From assembly GCA_937983055.1 (NCBI GenBank), contig CALJLA010000028.1:1-23688 (forward strand): a DNA stretch of 23,688 bases, read 5' to 3'. The stretch comes from an uncultured Pseudomonadota bacterium. Its GTDB lineage: Bacteria; Pseudomonadota; Gammaproteobacteria; Burkholderiales; Eutrophovitaceae. The notes beneath the pieces are model-generated. The model saw only the letters and a list, made by a program, of their open reading frames with translations. It did no database searches and was not told the DNA's origin. Made by a program: the position numbers and the translations under genes. Positions 8,318-15,946 of this stretch are shown one piece after another. Each line of letters opens with the position of its first letter. Within the stretch, counting starts at the first letter, position 1.

Positions 8318-9325
8318 ATGGAATCCGAGCCATATCTCGCCGCGCTGGCGCGCATGGGGCTGCTGCAGCCCGGCGAATCCCCGCGCGTGTCGCCGCTGAC
8401 CGGCGGCGTTTCGTCCGACATTGTGCGCGTCGACCTGGCGCGCGGCCCGGTGTGCATCAAGCGCGCGCTGCCCAAGCTCAAGGTCGAGGCCGACTGGCAG
8501 GCGCCGGTGGAGCGCAGCGGCTACGAGCTGCTGTGGATGAAGACGGTGGCGCAGATCGTGCCCGCGGCGGTGCCGGCAGTGCTCGGCGAAGATGCCGAGG
8601 GCGGCATGTTCGCGATGCAGTTTCTGCCCGGCGAGGACTACCCGGTGTGGAAGTCGCAGCTGCGCGACGGCGCGATCGACCCTGAGGTGGCCGCCGAAGT
8701 GGGCCGCCGCATCGGCGCGATTCACGCCGCCACCGCCGGGCGCCTGGACCTGGCGAAGGCGTTCGCCACCGACCACATCTTCTTCCCGATCCGGCTGGAG
8801 CCCTACCTGCGCGCCACCGCGGCGCGCCATCCGGAGTGCGCCGGGCGGCTGGAAAGCCTGGCGCGCGTCACCGCCGCCACCAAGAAGGCGCTGGTGCACG
8901 GCGACGTCAGCCCGAAGAACATTCTGATCGGGCCGCACGGTCCGGTGTTTCTCGACGCCGAGTGCGCCTGGTACGGCGACCCTGCCTTCGATCTGGCGTT
9001 CTGCCTGAATCATCTTCTGCTCAAGTGTGCGTGGCGGCCGCGCTGGCGCGACCGCTATCTCGAATGCTACGACGCGCTGGCGCGCACCTATCTGGAGAAC
9101 GTGCGCTGGGAGCCGGCCGTTGACATCGAAACCCGCACCGCGCATCTGCTGCCGGGGCTGTTCCTCGGCCGCGTGGACGGCAAATCGCCGGTCGAGTACC
9201 TCACCGACGAGGCCGACCGGCTGCGCGTGCGCCGCGTGGCGGTGGCCCTGCTGCGCGAGCCGGCGGCGCGGCTTGTCGAGATTCGCGACGCCTGGCGCGC
9301 CGAACTCGCGCGGGCAGGCGCATGA
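8318..9325 (+). CDS. APH-fold phosphotransferase (aminoglycoside phosphotransferase-like small-molecule kinase)
   Basis: A 335-aa kinase of the APH/choline kinase-like fold (APH Pfam family). The N-lobe has TGGVSSDIVRVDL as the nucleotide loop and VCIKRALPKLKV with the ATP-binding Lys. The catalytic loop is HGDVSPKNIL (Asp196), followed by the metal-binding FLDAECAWYGDPAFDLAFC (Asp213). These residues mark an active kinase of small hydroxyl compounds, but the family does not reveal the substrate; nothing points to antibiotic resistance. ATG at 8318 is preferred because recognisable sequence starts there; ATGs at 8273 and 8219 are possible, the last lying almost on the glpK start. Its stop overlaps the next gene by 4 bp (ATGA), so it is translationally coupled to the VOC and enolase-like genes and probably acts in the same pathway. 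Confidence 0.88.
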   Translation: MESEPYLAALARMGLLQPGESPRVSPLTGGVSSDIVRVDLARGPVCIKRALPKLKVEADWQAPVERSGYELLWMKTVAQIVPAAVPAVLGEDAEGGMFAMQFLPGEDYPVWKSQLRDGAIDPEVAAEVGRRIGAIHAATAGRLDLAKAFATDHIFFPIRLEPYLRATAARHPECAGRLESLARVTAATKKALVHGDVSPKNILIGPHGPVFLDAECAWYGDPAFDLAFCLNHLLLKCAWRPRWRDRYLECYDALARTYLENVRWEPAVDIETRTAHLLPGLFLGRVDGKSPVEYLTDEADRLRVRRVAVALLREPAARLVEIRDAWRAELARAGA

Positions 9326-9714
9326 GCACGGCAGCGCGCATCGAGCACGTGGCGCTGTGGACGCGCGACCTGGAGCGGCTGCGCGCGTTCTACGCGCGCT
9401 ATTTCGGCGCGCAGAGCAACGACGGCTACCACAACCCGCGCAGGCAGTTCCGCTCGTATTTCCTCGCGCTCGCCGGCGGGGCGCGCATCGAGCTGATGAA
9501 CCTGCCGGCGCTCGGCGAGGCCGGCGAGCCGCCGCGCGTGGGCATCGCGCACATCGCCTTTTCGCTCGGCTCGCGCGAGGCGGTGGACCGCCTGACCGCG
9601 CAGCTGCGCGCCGACGGACACCCGGTGCTGGACGGCCCGCGCACGACCGGCGACGGCTACTACGAATCGGTGGTGGCCGATCCCGACGGCAACCGGCTTG
9701 AACTCACTGTCTGA
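9322..9714 (+). CDS. VOC-fold metalloenzyme (glyoxalase I-like)
   Basis: A 130-aa protein with two beta-alpha-beta-beta-beta modules. The four metal ligands of glyoxalase I-type enzymes are in place: His9 (IEHVALW), Glu57 (ARIELMN), His77 (GIAHIAFS) and Glu127 (NRLELTV), with the usual DPDGN turn just before the last. It could act as a lactoylglutathione lyase, an epimerase/isomerase or a dioxygenase-like enzyme; the fold alone cannot decide. It starts within the stop of the kinase gene and ends 11 bp before the enolase-like gene, so it is the middle gene of a coupled three-gene unit. Confidence 0.9.
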   Translation: MSTAARIEHVALWTRDLERLRAFYARYFGAQSNDGYHNPRRQFRSYFLALAGGARIELMNLPALGEAGEPPRVGIAHIAFSLGSREAVDRLTAQLRADGHPVLDGPRTTGDGYYESVVADPDGNRLELTV

Positions 9715-9725
9715 AAGCACGACGC

Positions 9726-11012
9726 ATGTCCGATACGACGATTACCAAGGTCAAGGCGCGGCAGGTGTGGGACTCGCGCGGGCGCCCCACGGTGGAAGCC
9801 GAGGTGTGGCTCGCCGCCGGCGCGGTCGGCCGCGCCATCGCGCCGGCCGGCGCCTCGCGCGGCACCCATGAAGCGGTCGACCTGCGCGACGGCGGCAGCG
9901 CGCTGGGCGGCATGGGCGTGGCGAAAGCGGTGGCGCACGTCAACGGCGAGATCGCGCGCGCGCTGGAGGGCCGCAACGCCGGCCGCCAGGCCGAGCTCGA
10001 CGACGCGCTGATCGCGCTCGACGGCACGCCGAACAAGTCGCGGCTCGGCGGCAACGCGATGATCGCGGTGTCGATGGCGGCGCTGCACGCCACCGCCGGC
10101 GCGCAGCGCATGCCGCTGTGGAGATACCTTGCGCAGGGCGCGGACGTGGCCCTGCCGCTGCCGGAAATCCAGATCTTCGGCGGCGGCGCACACGCCGGCC
10201 GCCGGGTGGACATCCAGGACTTCATGGTGATGGCGCTCGCCGCCGGCAGCTTTGCCGAGGCGCTGTCGACCACCGCCGAGGTCTACCGTGCCGCCGGCGA
10301 GCTGATGCGCGAGGCCGGACGGCTGCAGGGCGTGGCCGACGAAGGCGGCTACTGGCCGGCCTTCGAGTCGAACGAAGACGCGCTCACCATGCTCACCCGC
10401 GCGATCGAGCGCGCCGGCTACACCCCGGGGCAGGACGTCGGCATTTCGCTCGACATCGCCGCCTCGGAGTTCGGCCGCGAAGGCCGCTACCGGCTGGGGC
10501 TGGAAGGCCGCGAACTGGATTCGGACGGGCTGTGCGAGCTGCTGCTCGGCTGGCTGGACCGCTATGCGATCGTGTCGGTCGAAGACCCGCTGGCCGAGGA
10601 CGACGCCGCCGGCATGCGCCGCTTCACCGCCGCCGCCGGCAGCCGCGTGCAGGTGATCGGCGACGATTTCCTGGTGACCAGCGCGCCGCGGGTGAAGGAT
10701 GCCTCCGCCTCGCGCGCCTGCAACGCGGTGCTGATCAAGCCGAACCAGGCCGGCACGGTGACCGAGACGCGCGCCGCGCTGCTCGCCGGCAAGGCGGCGG
10801 GCTTCGGCACCATCGTCTCGGCGCGCTCGGGCGAGACCGAGGACACCACCATCGTGCATCTCGCGGTGGGCTGGAACGCCGGCCAGCTCAAGGTCGGTTC
10901 GTTCACCCGCTCGGAGCGCATGGCGAAATGGAACGAGGCGCTGCGCATCGAGGAGGCGCTGGGCGGCAAGGCGCGCTTCGCCGGCCGCCGCGCGCTGCCG
11001 GGGCAGCGGTAA
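9726..11012 (+). CDS. Enolase-family protein, divergent paralogue with His-to-Ala in the catalytic region
   Basis: A 428-aa member of the enolase family. N-terminal ARQVWDSRGRPTVEAEV and the Ser44 loop GASRG align with enolase. Mg ligands Asp243, Glu286 and Asp313 and the catalytic pair Glu206 (DEGG) and Lys338 (LIKPNQAGT) are kept, as are Lys389 and His156. However, the His of the enolase motif SHRSGETEDT is Ala366 here (SARSGETEDT), the acidic residue after VDIQ is Asp165 rather than Glu, and the mobile loop GASTG is GASRG. Canonical betaproteobacterial eno normally sits by pyrG/kdsA, so this is probably a second copy with a changed substrate. The chemistry is likely still proton abstraction and beta-elimination on a phosphorylated acid. 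It is the third gene of the kinase/VOC cluster and ends just before repeat element B. Confidence 0.9.
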   Translation: MSDTTITKVKARQVWDSRGRPTVEAEVWLAAGAVGRAIAPAGASRGTHEAVDLRDGGSALGGMGVAKAVAHVNGEIARALEGRNAGRQAELDDALIALDGTPNKSRLGGNAMIAVSMAALHATAGAQRMPLWRYLAQGADVALPLPEIQIFGGGAHAGRRVDIQDFMVMALAAGSFAEALSTTAEVYRAAGELMREAGRLQGVADEGGYWPAFESNEDALTMLTRAIERAGYTPGQDVGISLDIAASEFGREGRYRLGLEGRELDSDGLCELLLGWLDRYAIVSVEDPLAEDDAAGMRRFTAAAGSRVQVIGDDFLVTSAPRVKDASASRACNAVLIKPNQAGTVTETRAALLAGKAAGFGTIVSARSGETEDTTIVHLAVGWNAGQLKVGSFTRSERMAKWNEALRIEEALGGKARFAGRRALPGQR

Positions 11013-11016
11013 TGTT

Positions 11017-11167
11017 CACCACAGAGGCACAGCGGCACAGAGAAAAAACAGGCGTGAGCGGCAGGGACATGTTGTCGGATCTGTCGCCGCGAGCAGCGCC
11101 GATGCCGCGTCCGCGATCCAGGCTTGCCTGCCGTCGATTTTCTCTGTGTCCCTGTGTCTCTGTGGTG
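11017..11167. repeat. Intergenic inverted-repeat element B (CACAGAG type)
   Basis: Begins 5 bp after the enolase-like stop. Left arm 11017-11046 and right arm 11138-11167 are 30-nt inverted repeats matching at 27 of 30 positions. Each arm holds three 7-mers at 8-nt spacing (left CACAGAG, CACAGCG, CACAGAG; right, inverted, CACAGAG, CACAGGG, CACAGAG), and the inner ends are AAAA and TTTT. The 91-bp core has no recognised gene. As RNA it would fold into a long hairpin, possibly separating the enolase-like unit from the permease gene downstream. Confidence 0.88.
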
Positions 11168-11187
11168 CAATCGATCGCCAATCACGC

Positions 11188-12090
11188 ATGACCGACGCGC
11201 ACCACCGCCACATGCTGCGCGGCATCGGGCTGCTGCTCGCCGCGGTGTTCATGTTTTCCTCGATGGACACGCTCGCCAAGTACGTGCTGCAGTCGTATCC
11301 GATGGGCGGGCTGATGTGGGCGCGCTACATGGTGCACATGACCGTGATGCTGTTGCTGCTGTGGCCGCGCATGGGCCTCGGCCTGGTGCGCACCCGACAC
11401 CCCGGCCTGCAGATCCTGCGCGGGCTGCTGCTGGTGGCAAGCACACTGTTCTTCTACTTCGCGCTGCGCCATCTGCCGCTCGCCGAGGCGGCGGCGATCA
11501 GCTTCATCGGGCCGGTGCTCACCACCCTGCTCGCCGGCTGGGTGCTGAAAGAGCATGCCAGCGCGCGCCAGTGGTTCGCGGTGGTGCTGGGCTTCGCCGG
11601 CGTGCTGATCATCGTTCGTCCGGGCGGCGGCTTGTTCACCCCGGCAGCGGTGTTCCCGCTGTGCACGGCGCTGCTGTTCAGCTGCTACCAGATCGTCACC
11701 CGCAAGCTCTCCGGCCGCGAGCACCCGTACACCACGCTGTTCTATACCGCGCTGGTGGGCGGGGCGGTGACCACGCTGGCGCTGCCCTGGAGCTGGCAGG
11801 AGCCGACCTGGCTGCAGGCGCTGTTCATGGTGGGCATCGGGGTGTTCGGCGGCTACGGGCACTACCTGCTGATCCGCGCGATGGACCACGCATCGCCCAC
11901 CACGCTGGCGCCCTTTGTGTATTCGCAGCTGGTGTGGTCGACGCTGCTCGCCTACCTCGTGTTTCGCGAGTTTCCCGACCGCGGCTCGCTGATCGGCATG
12001 GCGGTGGTCGTCGCCGCCGGATTGCTGGCCGTAAACTGGGAGCACATGCGCAGGAAATCCGATACCGCCGACCAGGCCGCGCCCCACTGA
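11188..12090 (+). CDS. EamA/DMT-family membrane transporter
   Basis: An inner-membrane protein of 300 aa with ten predicted hydrophobic helices in two EamA repeats. The first repeat begins GIGLLLAAVFMFSSMDTLAKYVL and contains LPLAEAAAISFIGPVLTTLLAGWVL, a typical EamA block. The second contains LIRAMDHASPTTLAPFVYSQLVWSTLLAYLVF, as in RhaT/S-adenosylmethionine-uptake-like DMT members. The substrate is unknown. ATG at 11188 is chosen over an upstream in-frame ATG at 11146 that lies inside the repeat arm; a third start at 11212 is possible, and none has a strong Shine-Dalgarno. Two bases separate its stop from the thioesterase start, so the two are cotranscribed. Confidence 0.88.
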   Translation: MTDAHHRHMLRGIGLLLAAVFMFSSMDTLAKYVLQSYPMGGLMWARYMVHMTVMLLLLWPRMGLGLVRTRHPGLQILRGLLLVASTLFFYFALRHLPLAEAAAISFIGPVLTTLLAGWVLKEHASARQWFAVVLGFAGVLIIVRPGGGLFTPAAVFPLCTALLFSCYQIVTRKLSGREHPYTTLFYTALVGGAVTTLALPWSWQEPTWLQALFMVGIGVFGGYGHYLLIRAMDHASPTTLAPFVYSQLVWSTLLAYLVFREFPDRGSLIGMAVVVAAGLLAVNWEHMRRKSDTADQAAPH

Positions 12091-12092
12091 AG

Positions 12093-12530
12093 ATGACCAA
12101 GCCAACGCCCGCCGCCCGCAGCGATTACCGCCACTTCCAGGTAATTCCCACCCGCTGGATGGACAACGACGTCTACGGGCATGTGAACAACGTCGTGTAC
12201 TACTCGTATTTCGACACGGTGGTGAACCAGTACCTGATCGAGGCCGGCGTGCTCGACATCGAAGCAAGCGGCACCATCGGCCTGGTGGTGGAAACGCAGT
12301 GCAATTACTTCGAGCCGATCACCTTTCCCGACACGGTGAACGCCGGCCTGCGGGTGGCCCGGCTCGGGGCGAGCAGCGTACGCTACGAAATCGGCCTGTT
12401 TCGCAACGGCAGCGACCGCGCCGCCGCGCAGGGTCATTTCATCCACGTGTATGTCGATCGCGCGACGCGGCGCGCCGCCGAGGTGCCGGCGGAGATGCGC
12501 GCCGCGCTCGAGCGCCTGCGGGTCGCCTGA
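12093..12530 (+). CDS. Acyl-CoA thioesterase, 4HBT (hotdog) family
   Basis: A 145-aa hotdog-fold thioesterase. The signature TRWMDNDVYGHVNNVVYYSYFD (residues about 20-41) matches the 4-hydroxybenzoyl-CoA thioesterase family, with Asp and His in the usual places of the DxDxxGHVNN motif. It presumably hydrolyses an acyl-CoA or acyl-ACP in the cytoplasm; chain preference cannot be told. Start ATG at 12093 lies 2 bp after the permease stop, so the two genes are probably coupled. Downstream is a GC-rich dyad region. Confidence 0.9.
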   Translation: MTKPTPAARSDYRHFQVIPTRWMDNDVYGHVNNVVYYSYFDTVVNQYLIEAGVLDIEASGTIGLVVETQCNYFEPITFPDTVNAGLRVARLGASSVRYEIGLFRNGSDRAAAQGHFIHVYVDRATRRAAEVPAEMRAALERLRVA

Positions 12531-12549
12531 CCGCGCGCCGGGCGTACCC

Positions 12550-12578
12550 GCGGCCGCTTTTCCGGCCGCAGCGGCCGG
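12550..12578. other. GC-rich dyad cluster downstream of the thioesterase
   Basis: GCGGCCG (12550-12556) and CGGCCGC (12563-12569) form a hairpin around CTTTTC. The second half can instead pair with the adjacent GCGGCCGG (12571-12578). There is no T run after either hairpin on either strand, so it is not a textbook terminator. In DNA this GC-rich, such dyads can arise by chance. Confidence 0.35.
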
Positions 12579-12638
12579 GAAAATCATGAAAATCCTGATT
12601 CGCCGCAGCAGATACTGCCCGTAGCATACCGCCCCGGT

Positions 12639-12644
12639 CATAAT
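12639..12644 (+). promoter_or_regulatory. Candidate -10 box for the DUF1800/DUF1501 pair
   Basis: CATAAT 33 nt before the ATG at 12677. No recognisable -35 at the right distance. Confidence 0.3.
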
Positions 12645-12676
12645 CTGGCCGTCTGTCGATGTTGGGGAGTGTCGCA

Positions 12677-14479
12677 ATGAAAGTTTTGCTCGCCGCGGCG
12701 CTGATCGCCGCCCTGCCTGCATTTGCCGCCCCGCCGGCCGCCGGTCCGGCCGCATGGACCGGCGATCTCGCGCCGATCGGTGCGCGCGACTGGAATGCCG
12801 CCCGTGCCGCTCACCTGCTGGAGCGCGCCGGCTTCGGCGGCACCCCGGAGGAAATCGCCGCCTACGCCGCCCTCGCCCCCGAACAGGCGGTGCGCCGGCT
12901 GGTGTACCGCGAGGGCGTGCCCGACAACCTGCCCGACTTCGACCATTCCGGCGTGCACGACGCGGGCCTGGAGCCGTTTCCGCCGTCGCGCCCGGCCGCC
13001 ACCGAACTGGCGAAGAAAACCGGCGAGGCGATGGGGGTGAAGGTCAAGCCCTCCGGCAACCGCCGTCTGCAGCCGGTGGCCGACCGATTCTTCTACTGGC
13101 TGCGGGCGAGCCGACTGGAAACGCACCGCCTCGGCTACTGGTGGGCGAACCGCATGCTGGCGACCGAGCGCCCGCTGGAAGAAAAGATGACGCTGTTCTG
13201 GCACGGGCACTTCGCCACCAGCGAAGAAAAAGTGCGCGACTACCGCAAGATGCTGCTGCAGAACGAGCTGTTCCGCGACAAGGGCCTGGGCAACTTCCGC
13301 GACCTGATGATCGGCGTGGCGCAGGACCCGGCGATGCTCGCGTTTCTCGACGCGGGCGTGAACGTAAAAGGCGCGCCGAACGAGAACTTCGCCCGCGAGA
13401 TCATGGAGCTGTTCACCATGGGCGTGGGCAACTACACCGAGACCGACATCCGCGAGGCCGCGCGCGCCTTCACCGGCTGGAATTTCGTCGACCTGGAATT
13501 CGTGGTCGACCGCGACAAGCACGACGCCACGCTGAAGACCGTGCTCGGCCGCAAGGGGCACTTCGACGGCGTGCAGGTGATCGACATCATCCTCGCCCAT
13601 CCGGTGACCGCCGAATACCTCGGCAGCAAGCTCTACCGCTACTTCGTGCGCGAGGACGTCACCCCCGAGATGCGGGCCCGGCTCGGCAACCTGCTGCGCG
13701 CGAAAAACTACGAACTGGCGCCGTTCATGGAAACGCTGCTGCTGTCGAAAGACTTCTACAGTCCGCCGGCGGTGGCCAACCGCATCAAGCCGCCGGTCGA
13801 GATGGTGGTATCGACCTATCGCAAGCTGGGGCTCAGGGAAGTGCCGGGCGTGCCGGACTTCAACGAAGTGACCGAGGCGCTCGGCCAGAAGCTCTTCTAC
13901 CCGCCGACGGTGGCCGGCTGGTCGCACGGACGCAGCTGGATCACCCCCGGGCTGCTGCTCGCGCGCGGCAACTTCGCCTACGACGTGGTGTTCCCCGACA
14001 TCAACTTCCTGCCGCCGGACCGCTACCCGTCCGGCGACTACAAGATTCGCGACGTCAACGACAAGCTGGCGCTCGGCTACGACGTGACCAGCGCCACCAC
14101 GCCGGACGCCAAGGACATCACCTCGATGTCGATGCAGATGGCCGACCGCGACGAAGACTTCAACACCCGGCTGGCGAGCTTCCGCGGCTGGCAGCAGGCG
14201 CTGCAGCGGGTCAAGCCGATTCCGCGCGCCGCGGCGCAGCTCGACCTGGCGGCGATGGTGAACGCGGCCGGCTGCAAGACCGCGCGGCAGGCGACCGACT
14301 ACCTGGTCGCGCGCTTCATCTCGGTGCCGGTGGACGAACCCACCCGCCAGCGCCTGGCGGCTTTTCTCGCCGCCGAGCTCGGCACCGAGGACCTCGCGCG
14401 CGCGCAGACCTACCTCGAGGAGCCGCTGCGCGTGACGCTGCACCTGATTCTTTCGCTGCCCGAGTACCAGCTCGGCTGA
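12677..14479 (+). CDS. Exported DUF1800 family protein
   Basis: A 600-aa protein with a clean Sec signal peptide (MKVLLAAALIAALPAFA, cleavage near residue 17), so it acts in the periplasm or outside. It carries the DUF1800 domain: AAHLLERAGFGGTPEEIAAY near the N-terminus, LGYWWANRMLATERPLEEKM, TLFWHGHFATSEEKVRD, NENFAREIMELFTMGVGNYT and EAARAFTGWNF, all typical blocks. The biochemical function of the family is not established. The ATG at 12677 has GGGGAG at good spacing. The partner DUF1501 gene starts 49 bp downstream; such pairs are common in proteobacteria and planctomycetes, so they probably work together. A -10-like CATAAT lies upstream. Confidence 0.9.
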   Translation: MKVLLAAALIAALPAFAAPPAAGPAAWTGDLAPIGARDWNAARAAHLLERAGFGGTPEEIAAYAALAPEQAVRRLVYREGVPDNLPDFDHSGVHDAGLEPFPPSRPAATELAKKTGEAMGVKVKPSGNRRLQPVADRFFYWLRASRLETHRLGYWWANRMLATERPLEEKMTLFWHGHFATSEEKVRDYRKMLLQNELFRDKGLGNFRDLMIGVAQDPAMLAFLDAGVNVKGAPNENFAREIMELFTMGVGNYTETDIREAARAFTGWNFVDLEFVVDRDKHDATLKTVLGRKGHFDGVQVIDIILAHPVTAEYLGSKLYRYFVREDVTPEMRARLGNLLRAKNYELAPFMETLLLSKDFYSPPAVANRIKPPVEMVVSTYRKLGLREVPGVPDFNEVTEALGQKLFYPPTVAGWSHGRSWITPGLLLARGNFAYDVVFPDINFLPPDRYPSGDYKIRDVNDKLALGYDVTSATTPDAKDITSMSMQMADRDEDFNTRLASFRGWQQALQRVKPIPRAAAQLDLAAMVNAAGCKTARQATDYLVARFISVPVDEPTRQRLAAFLAAELGTEDLARAQTYLEEPLRVTLHLILSLPEYQLG

Positions 14480-14528
14480 CGGAATGCACAGCCCCGCCGC
14501 CGACGGCGCGGAGGCACTGGAGAATGCA

Positions 14529-15767
14529 ATGAAAAAAACCCTGCCTGTTTCAACCACCCGGCCCTGGACGCGGCGCGAGCTGCTCAAGGCCTGCCTGTGC
14601 ATCGCCGGCACCGGCGCGCTCGGCGGCTTTCCGCTGGTGTTTTCGCGCGCGCTGGCGGCGGACGCGGCCGCGTCGAACCGCATCCTGGTGGTGCTGGAGC
14701 TTTCCGGCGGCAACGACGGCCTGAACACCCTGGTGCCCTATGCCGACGACGCCTATTACAGGCACCGCCCGCAGATCGGCATCCGGCCGCAGAAAGTGCG
14801 GCGCATCGACGAGCGCTACGGCTTCAACCCCGGCATGGCCGGTTTCGAGCGCCTGTACAAGGACGGGCGCATGGCGATCGTGCACGGCTGCGGCTACGCG
14901 CAGCCGTCGTACTCGCACTTCACCTCGATGGCCTACTGGCACACCGCGGCGCCGAACAGCGGCGAGGAATACGGCTGGGTCGGGCGGCTCGCCGACGCGG
15001 TGGACCCCGGCAACACGCCGAACTACATCGTCAACATCGACGAGGCCCAGTCGCTGGCGGTGCGCGCCCGCAATCACGTGCCGGTGGTGTTCGACGACCC
15101 CGACCGCTTCCTGCGCAAGGGCCTGCACCAGCAGCGCGCGCTGCTCGACCGGGTGCCGCAGCCGGAAGGCGACATCAGCGCCTCGCGGCGCTACCTGCTC
15201 GACATCGCCAGGAGCGCGCGCGAAGCCTCCGAGCTGGTGCGCGAGGCATGGGCGGCGTACAAGACGCCGGTCGACTACGGCATCGTGCCGGTCGATCTGC
15301 CGAAGATCGCCGCGCTGATCAATGCCGGCCTGCCGACGCGGCTGTACTACACTTCGTACCGCCACAACGCCTTCGACACCCATGTGCAGCAGGGCGACCT
15401 GCACCAGCGGCTGCTCACCTATGTGGCCGACGCGGTCGCCGGCTTCTTCGCCGACATGGAGCGCATCGGCCGCGCCGACGACGTGACCATGCTGGTGTTC
15501 TCCGAGTTCGGCCGGCGGGTGACCGAGAACACCAGCCTCGGCACCGACCACGGCACCGCCAACCACATGTACCTGATCGGCAAGCAGGTGAAGGGCGGCC
15601 ACTACGGCACCGCGCCCAGCCTGACCGAGCTGGTCGACGGCGAGAACCTGCAGTTCACCACCGATTTCCGCCGCGTCTACGCCACCGCGATCGAAGGCTG
15701 GCTCGGCTACCGCAAATCCGAAACGGTGCTGCGCGGCAAGTTCGAGACGTTTCCGGTGTTCGGCTAG
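14529..15767 (+). CDS. DUF1501 family protein, Tat-type signal
   Basis: A 412-aa protein of the DUF1501 family, distantly related to the alkaline phosphatase/sulfatase fold. It begins with a Tat-like signal (TRRELLK followed by the hydrophobic CLCIAGTGALGGFPLVF and a cleavage site near ALAAD), so it is probably folded before export. Family blocks: ILVVLELSGGNDGLNTLVP (start of the fold), SYSHFTSMAYWHTA, HNAFDTHVQQGDLHQRLL, VFSEFGRRVTENTSLGTDHG and ANHMYLIGKQVKGG. His and Asp residues in these blocks are candidate metal ligands. Met at 14529 with GGAG upstream is preferred; the in-frame ATG at 14484 would add a non-signal extension. It is cotranscribed with the DUF1800 gene and is followed by repeat element C. 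Confidence 0.9.
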   Translation: MKKTLPVSTTRPWTRRELLKACLCIAGTGALGGFPLVFSRALAADAAASNRILVVLELSGGNDGLNTLVPYADDAYYRHRPQIGIRPQKVRRIDERYGFNPGMAGFERLYKDGRMAIVHGCGYAQPSYSHFTSMAYWHTAAPNSGEEYGWVGRLADAVDPGNTPNYIVNIDEAQSLAVRARNHVPVVFDDPDRFLRKGLHQQRALLDRVPQPEGDISASRRYLLDIARSAREASELVREAWAAYKTPVDYGIVPVDLPKIAALINAGLPTRLYYTSYRHNAFDTHVQQGDLHQRLLTYVADAVAGFFADMERIGRADDVTMLVFSEFGRRVTENTSLGTDHGTANHMYLIGKQVKGGHYGTAPSLTELVDGENLQFTTDFRRVYATAIEGWLGYRKSETVLRGKFETFPVFG

Positions 15768-15775
15768 ATTTTTCT

Positions 15776-15939
15776 CACCACAGAGACACAGAGAAAACCA
15801 AGCGCCGGACTAGAAAAAGGCAAACGGAAACGAACCGAAGCAACGTGCACAAGGCCCGCTCGCGCTCGCCGGAAGTTCGCAGACGGATTCAGAAGTTCTA
15901 TGGTTTCGTCTTTCTCTGTGCCTCTGTGTCTCTGTGGTG
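15776..15939. repeat. Intergenic inverted-repeat element C (CACAGAG type, unequal arms)
   Basis: Begins 8 bp after the DUF1501 stop and ends 7 bp before the stop of the convergent GNAT gene. Left arm 15776-15797 has two CACAGAG units followed by AAAA. Right arm 15911-15939, read inverted, has three CACAGAG units and then AAA. The arms are identical in sequence except for the extra 8-nt unit on the right and the linker bases. The 113-bp core has no recognised gene. Uses the same dialect as element B. Confidence 0.88.
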
Positions 15940-15946
15940 AAGCACC

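Noticed and set aside
8318..9325. Aminoglycoside resistance gene
   Set aside because: The fold matches APH but the operon with a VOC and an enolase-like gene points to metabolism; no resistance-specific features were seen.
11124..12092. N-terminal extension of the thioesterase frame upstream of 12093
   Set aside because: This part is an out-of-frame shadow of the DMT permease; the thioesterase homology begins at 12093.
12586..12624. Possible 12-codon leader peptide (starting MKILIRR) upstream of the DUF1800 gene
   Set aside because: It lies upstream of the candidate -10 box at 12639, has no regulatory codons and no conservation evidence; likely chance.
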